Shown in pieces: positions 8,809 to 15,801 of a stretch of DNA of 36,647 nt. The position numbers were made by a program, and so were the translations under genes. This stretch comes from Vulcanimicrobiota bacterium. Its GTDB lineage: Bacteria > Vulcanimicrobiota > Vulcanimicrobiia > Vulcanimicrobiales > Vulcanimicrobiaceae. Within the stretch, counting starts at the first letter, position 1, and each line of letters starts with the position of its first letter. The notes beneath the pieces were generated by a model. The model ran no database searches. It was not told the DNA's origin and saw only the letters and a program-made list of their open reading frames with translations. Location of the stretch: the NCBI GenBank assembly GCA_028287565.1, contig JAQBPK010000256.1, forward strand, positions 1-36,647. The letters run 5' to 3'.

Positions 8809-8844
8809 CGTCATGATGGCACGCGCCTCTGGGAAAATGTCCTC

Positions 8845-10396
8845 ATGGCGGAAATTGTCGCTAGGGAGCAATCGGGTGACGAGCTTAAGCAGCCGGAACT
8901 CGTCTTTGGATTGATAGGTGCGCTCGGGGCGGACATCGGCGCCGTGGAGGGGTACGTTCGCGATCGCGTGAGCCGGCTCGGCTACACGGTTCCTGAAACA
9001 ATCAAGCTTACCGCACTTCTTCGCGAGCTCCGCGGCCCGGCGTTCGACGCACTGAAAAATGGGGCTGATGGAGGCAGCATCGCGGAGAAGATGGATGCGG
9101 GCAACGAGCTGCGGACCGTCACGAAGCGCGGCGAAGCAATGGCGATGCTCGGTGTTAACGGAATTCGGACGTACCGTGAAGAGCAGGGCCGAGAGCGAAA
9201 CGGCCCGCAGCCCACGGCCTTTATCATCAATTCGCTAAAGCATCCCACCGAAGTTCTCGCTCTGCGGAAGATTTACGGATCGGCCTTCGTCGCGATAGCT
9301 GTCTTCAATGAACGATCAGAGCGAACCAAGGCGGTGCAGGCGCGACTCGCCGACCGTCGGCGCCGAGGCGAGCTTGGTGACTTCGAATCGGAGGCGGTGG
9401 CGCTCATTCAGCGCGACCAGGACGAGCAGCGCAATCCGTATGGCCAGCACGTCAGCGAAGCGTTCGCCGTTGCGGACGTTATCGTCGGCGCATCCGACAC
9501 TCGAGATCTCAGACAGTCGACCGAGCGGTTCATCGACGCGTTCTTCGGTGATTGGACGCAAAGCCCGACCATTGACGAGTCGGGCATGTTCTACGCGCAA
9601 GGGGCTCGATATCGGTCAGCTTCAATGGCGCGCCAGGTCGGTTCAGCGATCCTTCGAACCGACGGTAACGGTCGTCGCGACCGGCACGAACGACGTTCCC
9701 AAAGCTGGTGGCGGCCTCTACGGAGAGGCCGACAAACCGGATGGACGAGATCATGCGCGCACCCAGCACAAGGACTCGAGCGACTTTTATAAACGCGAAG
9801 TCGTCATCGACTTTATGGAGCATCTATTCGACCTAGATCTTCTCAAAACCGACTCGCCGGAGAAGATCCTTGCTCTGGTCGATTCCATATTTGCATCTAA
9901 GGCGCTAAAGTATTCGATGCTCATGGGTACAATCGATTATGTCAGAGCGGTTCATGCGGAAGCAACCGCGCTCATGGACGCAGCTCGGCACGGGACTGCT
10001 ACCCAAGGGTGCACCCTTTACACCACGACATTTCCATGCCATGACTGCACGAAGCACCTCGTCGCTGCCGGTATCATGCGGGTCGTGTTCGTTGAGCCAT
10101 ACACCAAGAGCCTCACTTCGAAGTTATTCGCAGATTCGGTTTCTATCGACGAGCCGCGGAGTAGTGGAAAGGTGCAATTCTCACCGTTCGTCGGCGTTTT
10201 GCCCCGCCGCTATGCGGATCTTTTCGCCATGCACTCGGAGCGGAAATTTGTGGATGGAATGTGGAGAGAGTGGAAACCGGAGGACGCCTATCCAGTCCTT
10301 GGGGACTATGTCTCTCCAGTAGAAGCGCGTCTAGTCACTGAAAGCGTGGAGCTTGGCCACTTCAACAAGCTTCTCAAGATCAATAACCTCACATAA
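8845..10396 (+). pseudogene. AvcD-type anti-phage dCTP/dCMP deaminase, split by a one-base frameshift
   Basis: The N-terminal frame (8845 to ~9666) has a degenerate P-loop kinase-like domain (LVFGLIGALGADIG; FIINSLKHPTEVLALRKIYG; AFAVADVIV). Past the break, the C-terminal frame has the zinc deaminase site: HAEATAL (His and catalytic Glu) and PCHDC (two Cys). Family knowledge: AvcD/dCTP-deaminase defence proteins have this architecture and deplete deoxycytidine nucleotides during phage infection. Reading RQVGSAILRTDG in the first frame must be joined to TVVATGTNDVPKAGGG in the next; dropping one A of the AA at 9667-9668 gives an unbroken 516-residue protein, the expected length. The unrepaired first frame stops at 9792. 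Either an inactivating mutation or a sequencing error; no slippery heptamer is visible. One line counts 47% G+C. Confidence 0.85.
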
Positions 10397-10418
10397 CCAA
10401 CTTGGATCGGAGAAAACG

Positions 10419-10595
10419 ATGGAAGAAGGCTGGCTAGCTCGTGAAATTGAGCGTACCGAGAAAATCATCGACGCTATGCCAGGTGGCTGGGAAGCGGTCG
10501 AATCGGCGCGCCGTCGTGCTGAAGAAATGAACCGCGATGAAGCGGAGGCATACCGGCGCCAGCAAGAACGCAGAGATGCTCTTAAGCGAGGATGA
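10419..10595 (+). CDS. Small charged helical protein, unknown function
   Basis: 58 aa, starting MEEGWLAREIERTEKIIDAMP and ending in a run of Arg, Glu and Lys (RRQQERRDALKRG). It is predicted almost entirely helical with no membrane segment. ATG 10419 is supported by GGAG seven bases upstream and lies 22 bases after the deaminase stop, so the two are probably co-transcribed. Not recognised. It could be an accessory of the deaminase or an unrelated passenger of the island. Confidence 0.6.
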   Translation: MEEGWLAREIERTEKIIDAMPGGWEAVESARRRAEEMNRDEAEAYRRQQERRDALKRG

Positions 10596-10651
10596 TCCAC
10601 CTTCCGGTCGCAGCGGAACCGGCAGCCTAAGAATCGCGCCATCGACAGGAG

Positions 10652-10690
10652 AAAAAAGGAGCAAGTGCCTCAGCGAGGCACTTGCTCCTT
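10652..10690 (-). terminator. Strong intrinsic terminator, minus-strand orientation
   Basis: A perfect 15-bp stem, AAGGAGCAAGTGCCT (10656-10670) with AGGCACTTGCTCCTT (10676-10690), encloses a 5-base loop. A run of A at 10652-10657 gives a U-tract only when read on the minus strand, so it terminates the two minus-strand genes at 10861-11479. The hairpin also follows the plus-strand 58-aa ORF by about 60 bases and may act weakly in that direction. The 170 bases from 10691 to 10860 hold no gene that I can see. Confidence 0.8.
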
Positions 10691-10860
10691 CTAGACTAGA
10701 CTTTGGACTACGTCCTACCGCCTGTCAATGAGTCGGAGCAGTTCGCTGCGGCTTGGCTACTAGCGCCGAGGAGAGCCGGACCCCCAGCGATGCGGAGAAG
10801 CGATTGTCCGCTCCACTCGAAGGCGAGCCTGGCTCCGTGATAGATGCCCGGCGGATATCG

Positions 10861-11187
10861 TCATGACCAGATTGCCTCGCCTCGGGCCAAGTAGGACTGC
10901 AACATCTCCAGGACGTCGTCCTGGTGCTTGCGCAGCTTCATTGTCACGATGATTTCGGCGAGGTCCGCGGCTCCCTGGAGATCCTCGGCGATCGCTCCTT
11001 GGCGCCGGCACACGATCGCCAGCAGAAGTAAAGAGACGAGCCCATTCGCGCCACAGGAGCTCTCATAGGTCAGGAACGCTTCGCGCAGCAATCGTTCGGG
11101 CTCGCTGTTCGCTTTTCGTTTCCAGTCGATTCCGTAGCGTTCGAACGTCTCCGGGGCTTTGAATGGGACGACGTTGAATTTATTCAT
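10861..11187 (-). CDS. Hypothetical protein, second gene of minus-strand pair
   Basis: 108 aa (MNKFNVVPFKAPETFERYGI...). No family recognised. The N-terminal ~35 residues are charged, with KRKANSEPERLL. The middle, GANGLVSLLLLAIVCRRQGA, is a moderately hydrophobic helix that is more likely packed than membrane-spanning. The rest is helical and acidic (DLQGAADLAEIIVTMKLRKHQDDVLEML). It overlaps the upstream gene by 8 bases, so the two are translated from one message. The terminator at 10652-10690 closes the unit. Confidence 0.6.
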   Translation of the reverse strand: MNKFNVVPFKAPETFERYGIDWKRKANSEPERLLREAFLTYESSCGANGLVSLLLLAIVCRRQGAIAEDLQGAADLAEIIVTMKLRKHQDDVLEMLQSYLARGEAIWS

Positions 11188-11479
11188 GATCCGCCTCGGT
11201 CACGTAGCGATGGAAGCGGAAGTCGCCGAAGATGTACGCTTCGAAGTAGAACTGGACTTGGCGGACTGCGCGCCGGTCGCGGCGGAATGTCGGCATGTCG
11301 ATGCCGAAGCGGCGGCGGTAGCCGGCGAAGCTTGCCCGGTCATTTCGCACCAAGAGCGCGGTGAGACAGAACAGGCGAACCATTCTGCGTGCTGCGGCTT
11401 CGGCGCGAGCGTATTCGCGCTGCATGAAGCCGCGTGCCGGGGTGTTCGACGCGGGCGCGTCGAATCGGCGGGTTGTCAT
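11180..11479 (-). CDS. Small protein with DeoR/WYL-like helix-turn-helix segment
   Basis: 99 aa. The segment SFAGYRRRFGIDMPTFRRDRRAVRQ resembles the helix-turn-helix of DeoR and WYL-type regulators (pattern: cell-surface helix, turn, then T-x-R-R-D recognition helix), but the WYL sensor domain is absent. The N-terminus is Arg- and Ala-rich and may be unstructured. ATG 11479 is chosen because GGGAG stands ten bases upstream; the frame is open further to 11554 but would run through a hairpin. It is first in a two-gene unit. Palindromes just upstream could be its own operator. DNA binding is inferred, not certain. Confidence 0.5.
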   Translation of the reverse strand: MTTRRFDAPASNTPARGFMQREYARAEAAARRMVRLFCLTALLVRNDRASFAGYRRRFGIDMPTFRRDRRAVRQVQFYFEAYIFGDFRFHRYVTEADHE

Positions 11480-11505
11480 TCGGTGGATACTCCCATCGGG
11501 TGACG

Positions 11506-11601
11506 GACTCGGCCGGCGCTGCAACGCCGGCCGAGTCACCAAGTGTGTTTGCACGTTGAAACGTGCGCAGTTATTTTAGCATGCGTACGTGTGTTCGACA
11601 A
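11506..11601 (-). promoter_or_regulatory. Palindrome-rich divergent promoter region between HTH gene and SDR gene
   Basis: Minus-strand promoter candidate: TTGTCG (11601-11596), 17 bases, TAAAAT (11578-11573). Read on plus, the same spot is TATTTT (11572-11577) with TTGCAC at 11549-11554, again 17 bases away. Two perfect inverted repeats lie inside the minus leader: GCACGT-TGAA-ACGTGC (11551-11566), at the predicted transcription start, and a 13-bp stem GACTCGGCCGGCG / CGCCGGCCGAGTC (11506-11518 / 11525-11537). Either could be an operator for the neighbouring HTH protein; the longer one could also be an RNA hairpin. Confidence 0.5.
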
Positions 11602-11641
11602 GCTGTTTCGTGCGAGAAAAATGTGCGGTGAACGGGATTCG

Positions 11642-12373
11642 ATGAGCGACGATATTCGCAACGTCTTGGTTGCCGGTGGTGCCGGTGGTGTTGGAGAAGG
11701 GATCGTGCGCGCGCTGCTCGCGTCCGTGCCGGACGTGCGCGTTATTGCAACGTCTCGCAGTGCGGAGCGGCTCGCGCTGCTCGAGTCGCGTGTCCACGAG
11801 TATGCCGATCCGGCGCGGCTCATCGGGATCGTCGGGAACGCCGGCGATCCGCGCGGTGCCGAGGCGATTCGCGACCGTATCCGCGCTGACGTGGGACCGC
11901 TCGACATCGCCATTCCGTCGCTTGGCGGCTGGTGGGAGGGCGGGCCGCTTCTCGAAGTCGATCTTGCAACCTGGGACACGGTCATGCTCGAGATGCTCGA
12001 CATTCACTTCGTCTTTGCGCGCACGTTCGTCCCCGAGCTGCAGCGCCGCCCCGGCGGGTGGTATCTTGCGATCGGCGGCGGCGCCGCATTCTTTCCGGTG
12101 CCGAACGCGAGCATCGTATCGATCGCCGCCGCGGCACAGCTCATGCTCACGCGCGCGCTCGCCGCGGAGAACAAGCGCGGTGACGTCCGCATCACGGAGC
12201 TGGTCGTGAACGGTCCGGTGCGCACGCGCGAGTCCGAAGCGATCGCGCAGCCGGATTGGATCACCGCGGATGACGCCGGCGCCGTCGTCGCCGGCCTGGT
12301 GCGAACGGGCGAGTCGTCGTGGCCGCTGCGCCGGGAAGGGCCGATCTTGATCATGGACCCGCGCGGACGGTAA
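11642..12373 (+). CDS. Short-chain dehydrogenase/reductase family protein lacking the YxxxK pair
   Basis: 243 aa with an SDR Rossmann fold. The N-terminal glycine-rich loop is VLVAGGAGGVGEGIVRALL, the NAG-like turn is PSLGGWWEG, and the C-terminal VVNGPVRTRE matches the usual PG-x-V-x-T region. At the catalytic position, where Y-x3-K is expected, the protein has NASIVSIAAAAQLM: Tyr and Lys are both missing, and the usual Ser is replaced within AIGGGAAFF. It may bind a dinucleotide without being a classical dehydrogenase, or it may be a divergent enzyme. ATG 11642 gives MSDDIRNVLVAGG. Its first 90 codons are duplicated at 8461, and its last codons form the first unit of a tandem repeat. Confidence 0.8.
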   Translation: MSDDIRNVLVAGGAGGVGEGIVRALLASVPDVRVIATSRSAERLALLESRVHEYADPARLIGIVGNAGDPRGAEAIRDRIRADVGPLDIAIPSLGGWWEGGPLLEVDLATWDTVMLEMLDIHFVFARTFVPELQRRPGGWYLAIGGGAAFFPVPNASIVSIAAAAQLMLTRALAAENKRGDVRITELVVNGPVRTRESEAIAQPDWITADDAGAVVAGLVRTGESSWPLRREGPILIMDPRGR

Positions 12374-12446
12374 TTGATGGACCCGAAGGCCGGTAAATGA
12401 TGGACCCGAGCGGCCGGTAAATGACGGACCGCCGCGACCGCTAATA
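12353..12446 (+). repeat. Four degenerate 23-24 bp tandem repeats built on the SDR gene's last codons
   Basis: Units begin at 12353, 12377, 12400 and 12424. The consensus is ATGGACCCG, a variable triplet, then GGCCGGTAAATG. The first unit is the end of the SDR gene (MDPRGR-stop). The next two again encode ATG-started mini-peptides with stops (MDPKAGK, MDPSGR). The fourth is more diverged. The repeat fills the gap to the convergent barrel gene. Confidence 0.85.
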
Positions 12447-12483
12447 CGCCCCGCCGCCGCACGACGCCGCCGGCGCGTTCGGA

Positions 12484-14166
12484 TCAGCGCGCGACCAGGC
12501 CCAAAGAAACCGCGCGCTTCGCGTCGCGCCGCACGAACGAGCCGACCGTGAGCGCGTAGCGGCGGCCGACCGGAATGCGCAGGTTTCCTTCGAGCGCGTT
12601 CGCGCGCAGCAGCAGATCGAAGCGCGTGGACCCGTCCCACGTCAGCCACACGACGTCGCGGTCGAACCGCTCGGCGGTCGCCGCCGTTTGCTGCGGCCCG
12701 CCCGGATAGGGCGACGTCGTCACGTCGAACGCATCGACGTCGCGCTCGGACCATGCGCGCAGCGACAAGCGCGGCGCGATCTCCCAGCCGAGCGAAGCGG
12801 CGAGCCCGCGGTTCAGCGTGGCTAAAGCCATGGTGTGCTCGACATAGGCGATAAGCTCGGCGCGGACGCGGCGGTGATCGGCGTACGCGACGCTGGCTTC
12901 GAGCAGCGATGCGCGCGCGAGCGCGAACCCGGGCGTGCCGAGCGTCGACGCGCCGGCGCCGGCATGGACCGACCAGCTCGGGCCGAGCGGCGCGTCGAGC
13001 GAGAGCGTCGGCAGCAGCGCGAACGCCGACCGCGTGCCGAGCTCGGACTCGTGCTCGCTGCCGTACGCGAGCGCTACGGCCGCTGTCGCGCGCAAGACGT
13101 TGCCGCGCGTCGTGCCGAGCACGAGCGCCGCGTCGCGGTGCTCGTCGTCACCGCTCCCGAATGCACCGCGCTCGTCGCGCCAGCGCGCCCGCACCGCGAT
13201 CGCGGCGGGCCCGCGCCCGGACGCATCGAGCGACATGTCCGCGACGCTGCCGGCGTTGCGCACTCCGGCGGCACTGGCATCGTCGCCGGTGAGCGCGAGG
13301 TGGGCGCCCAGGTCGAGCACCCGCGTCGCCGCGCGCAGCTCGGCGCCCGCGCCGGCATAGTGCGTCCCCGGCGCGGAACCGGCCATCACGACGACGTTCG
13401 CGCTCACCGGCCCGACCGTGTCCGACACGCGCGCCGCGACGAGCCGGCGCGTGCCGTCCGGGTCCCACGAGCTCGCGGCCAGCACCGACGGATAGCGGCC
13501 CACCAGGAGCGCACCGTCGCGGCTCGTCGCGCGCGCCGTGTCGGCGCGGTCGAACAGCCGCAGGTCGAGGGTCCCGCCGCCCGCGCGGTCGCCGTACCAC
13601 GGCGCTTGCAGCGGATCGCGCACGTCCACCGCGCCGAACGCATGCGACGGGATCAGCGACGTCGCGTCGGCGCCGTCGCCGCGCCGGTAGAACGGCAGCC
13701 CCTCCACCGTCAGCACGCCGGTTCCGCCCGCCAGCCAGCGTTCGCTGACCGAGTCCGGAAACGTCACGCGGTACGGGATCACCGACGCGATCTCGCTCGG
13801 CGAGCCGGCGGGCAGCGCCGCGACGTCCACGACCGTCGGCACGAGGTCGGTCGCCCGGTGCCGGCGCACGATCGCCGCGAGCGGTGACCCGTCGGCGGGA
13901 ACGGGAAGGCGCAGCGGGTCGGCGTCGGCGGCGACGATCAGCACCGCGGACGGATGCGACGGCGCCGCGATTGCGAACGTTCCGTCACGGGCGGACCGGT
14001 CGCGCGCGAGCACGGCGCCGTTCGCATCGAGCGCGGTGACGGAGGCTCCGGCCACGATCGCGCCGTCCTGGTCGCGCAGCGCCCCCACGATCAGCTCATC
14101 GGCCCAAGCGGGCGCAGCCGCACCGGCAGCCGCGCAGACAAGCGCAAGGAACAAGGCGACCTTCAG
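12484..14166 (-). CDS. Outer-membrane TonB-receptor-like barrel with N-terminal carboxypeptidase-regulatory-like domain
   Basis: About 560 aa. A signal peptide (KVALFLALVCAAAGAAAPAWA) is followed by a beta-sandwich like CarboxypepD_reg (DELIVGALRDQDGAIVAGASVTALDANGAVLARDRSARDG, written here only as a pattern: D-G-x-I-V-x-G-A-x-V). A short plug-like part then has VEGLPFYRRGDG and VDVRDPLQAPWYGDRAGGGTLDLR. The rest alternates polar and hydrophobic residues as in barrel strands. It is shorter than typical TonB receptors (650-900 aa). No ATG, GTG or TTG start suits the signal peptide. CTG 14166, with GAAGG four bases upstream, gives a good one; the frame remains open to 14559 through unlikely sequence. 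Ligand unknown; the copper and cytochrome neighbours hint at metal uptake or efflux. Confidence 0.65.
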   Translation of the reverse strand: MKVALFLALVCAAAGAAAPAWADELIVGALRDQDGAIVAGASVTALDANGAVLARDRSARDGTFAIAAPSHPSAVLIVAADADPLRLPVPADGSPLAAIVRRHRATDLVPTVVDVAALPAGSPSEIASVIPYRVTFPDSVSERWLAGGTGVLTVEGLPFYRRGDGADATSLIPSHAFGAVDVRDPLQAPWYGDRAGGGTLDLRLFDRADTARATSRDGALLVGRYPSVLAASSWDPDGTRRLVAARVSDTVGPVSANVVVMAGSAPGTHYAGAGAELRAATRVLDLGAHLALTGDDASAAGVRNAGSVADMSLDASGRGPAAIAVRARWRDERGAFGSGDDEHRDAALVLGTTRGNVLRATAAVALAYGSEHESELGTRSAFALLPTLSLDAPLGPSWSVHAGAGASTLGTPGFALARASLLEASVAYADHRRVRAELIAYVEHTMALATLNRGLAASLGWEIAPRLSLRAWSERDVDAFDVTTSPYPGGPQQTAATAERFDRDVVWLTWDGSTRFDLLLRANALEGNLRIPVGRRYALTVGSFVRRDAKRAVSLGLVAR

Positions 14167-14187
14167 GAAGCCTTCACGTGGATGGGG

Positions 14188-14194
14188 TAGGATA
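14188..14194. promoter_or_regulatory. Candidate bidirectional -10 element TAggaTA
   Basis: TAGGATA reads TAGGAT on plus, seven bases before ATG 14201, and TATCCT on minus, about 22 bases before the barrel gene's likely start. On plus the AGGA inside it could instead act as a ribosome site, so the two readings compete. Confidence 0.35.
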
Positions 14195-14200
14195 TCGCGT

Positions 14201-14434
14201 ATGAGGAACCTTCGGCGCTCGGCTATCGCCGTGGTGCTCGCGCTCGGCGCGTGCGCGGGCGCTGCCGCGGGAGCGGAACTCCTCCTCGGCGACCCCAGCG
14301 CCTCGCTTGCTGCGAGCTCGTCCCCCTCACTGCTCGGACCCATCACGGAAAGCGGCCGCACGGGCTGGACCTGCGCCCCGGAGCGCGCGGCAACCGCCCA
14401 GACGGCGGCAATGGCCGGTCTCCCGCCCGATTGA
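14201..14434 (+). CDS. Small secreted protein, unknown function
   Basis: 77 aa. MRNLRRSAIAVVLALGACAGAAAGAE is a clear export signal: basic start, hydrophobic core, small residues before cleavage. GACAG could be a weak lipobox. The mature part is short and unstructured-looking (SLAASSSPSLLGPITESGRTGWTCAPERAATAQTAAM). No family recognised. ATG 14201 has AGGA eight bases upstream. The stop is one base before the GTG of the TPR protein gene, so the two form an operon. Confidence 0.6.
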   Translation: MRNLRRSAIAVVLALGACAGAAAGAELLLGDPSASLAASSSPSLLGPITESGRTGWTCAPERAATAQTAAMAGLPPD

Positions 14435-14435
14435 C

Positions 14436-15248
14436 GTGACGATCCGGGCGGCAGTCGCGGCGGCATCGTTGCTTGCATTCGCCGCCGTGGGTGCGGGAGC
14501 ATCGGCACAGACCTATTCCCGGCCGACGGCCGCCCCGCGCACCACCGATGCGAAGGCATTGGCGGCGCAAGCGCACGAGCGCGAGATCCACGAGCGCTTC
14601 AACCGCGGCGTCGCCGCGGAGGAGCGCGCCGACTGGAGCGCCGCGGCGACCGAGTTCCGCCGCGTCGTCGCGCTCGATCCGGCGGAGCCGCGCGGCTCGA
14701 CCGCCCGCTACGACCTCGCGCTCGCCGAGATCCATCTCGGCCACGACAACGCCGCGGCCGGGTTGCTCGACGAGGCGCTCCATCGCGATCCGGGTTTCGC
14801 GGCGGCGGCCGCGAACCTCGTCGCGCTGCACCTGCAGCGCGGCAATGTTGCCGCGGCACGCGCCGCCGCCGACCGGTTCATCGCGGTCGCGCCCGACTCG
14901 GCGCTCGCGCGCTACGACCGCGGCCTTGCGGCGCTGCGCGCCGGCGATCTCACCACCGCGCGCGCCGACTTTCGCGCGCTGATCGGCAAAGATGCGACGT
15001 ACGCGGTCGCGCACTACGACCTCGCGCTCGTGGAGCTGCGCGCCGGCCGCGACGACGCGGCGCGTGCCGAATTGGAGCAAGCGCTCACGCTATCGCCGGG
15101 TTACGCGCGCGCGCGCTTCGCGCTGGGCACGGTGTTGATGCGCGGCGGCCGGCGCGCCGATGCGCGGCTCGCGTTCGACCGCTGCGCGCGCGACGCCGCG
15201 GATCCCGCGCTGCGCGCGCTCGCGATCGACCTGCGCGACAAGCTCTGA
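14436..15248 (+). CDS. Exported TPR-repeat protein
   Basis: 270 aa. Signal peptide MTIRAAVAAASLLAFAAVGAGASAQ, then at least five tetratricopeptide repeats: EERADWSAAATEFRRVVALD, LGHDNAAAGLLDEALHRD, RGNVAAARAAADRFIAVA, AGDLTTARADFRALIGKD, AGRDDAARAELEQALTLSP and RGGRRADARLAFDRCARD. Family knowledge: periplasmic TPR proteins scaffold envelope complexes. GTG 14436 starts right after the stop of the small secreted protein and places the signal peptide at the very N-terminus. It converges with the SCO gene, 16 bases away. Partner unknown. Confidence 0.82.
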   Translation: MTIRAAVAAASLLAFAAVGAGASAQTYSRPTAAPRTTDAKALAAQAHEREIHERFNRGVAAEERADWSAAATEFRRVVALDPAEPRGSTARYDLALAEIHLGHDNAAAGLLDEALHRDPGFAAAAANLVALHLQRGNVAAARAAADRFIAVAPDSALARYDRGLAALRAGDLTTARADFRALIGKDATYAVAHYDLALVELRAGRDDAARAELEQALTLSPGYARARFALGTVLMRGGRRADARLAFDRCARDAADPALRALAIDLRDKL

Positions 15249-15264
15249 CCGCAGCCCCGGTTTT

Positions 15265-15801
15265 TCAGCCGCGCTGCGCGGCGCGCAGGAAGCCGAGCAG
15301 CTCGCGGTCGGCGCTCGTCGAGAGCATCACCAGCCGCGTTGGGAGCCCGCGCGCATCGAGCACGTACGCGAACGTGCCGTGGAACTTGTCGTCGAGCCGC
15401 GCGACGTTGAACGCGCCGAGCAGCCGGCGCACGTCGTCCGGGTTTCCGCTCGCCCAGCGCCAGCGCGACGCGTCGGCGCGAAAGGCGCGCGCCTTGGACG
15501 CCATCACGATCGGCCGGTCGAAGTCGGGATCGAGCGTCACGGTGAGCAAGCGCGCGTCGACGTGCGCGCGCGCCAGCTCGTCCGACAGCTTGGAGAACAG
15601 CGCTTCGGCGATCGGGCAGGCGTCGCCGCAGCGCGTCGCAACGAAGATCACCGCGGTCGGGCGGTGCAGATCGCGCAGCGTGAACGCCGCGCCATTCTGG
15701 TCCACCAGCGGCACGTCGCGCGCATCGCGCGACGTGCCGGCGGCGGCGGGCGTGCCGCACGCGAGGGCGAGCGCGGTCAGCACGAGCGCGATCGTCCGCA
15801 T
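15265..15801 (-). CDS. SCO1/SenC family copper chaperone / thioredoxin-like protein
   Basis: 178 aa. Signal peptide (MRTIALVLTALALACGTPAAAG), then a thioredoxin fold with the copper-binding CGDAC (C-x3-C) after VIFVATR. The family's later His is in DDKFHGTFAYVLDARG. The VTLDPDFDRP segment and FRADASRWRWASG fit the SCO pattern. Family knowledge: SCO proteins deliver copper to the CuA site of cytochrome oxidase or to other cuproproteins. No oxidase subunits lie nearby. Its ATG follows the stop codon of the cupredoxin gene with no gap, so a role in metallating the adjacent cupredoxin is a fair inference. Confidence 0.88.
   Translation of the reverse strand: MRTIALVLTALALACGTPAAAGTSRDARDVPLVDQNGAAFTLRDLHRPTAVIFVATRCGDACPIAEALFSKLSDELARAHVDARLLTVTLDPDFDRPIVMASKARAFRADASRWRWASGNPDDVRRLLGAFNVARLDDKFHGTFAYVLDARGLPTRLVMLSTSADRELLGFLRAAQRG

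Noticed and set aside
8806-8813. TGACGTCA palindrome as a defined operator
   Set aside because: A single 8-base palindrome is common by chance and no matching regulator is known here; mentioned only as context for the deaminase leader.
9308-10396. A separate gene starting at ATG 9308 for the deaminase half
   Set aside because: The first ~115 codons are a shadow of the kinase-like domain in another frame; only the part after ~9668 is family-like, so this is one gene with a frameshift.
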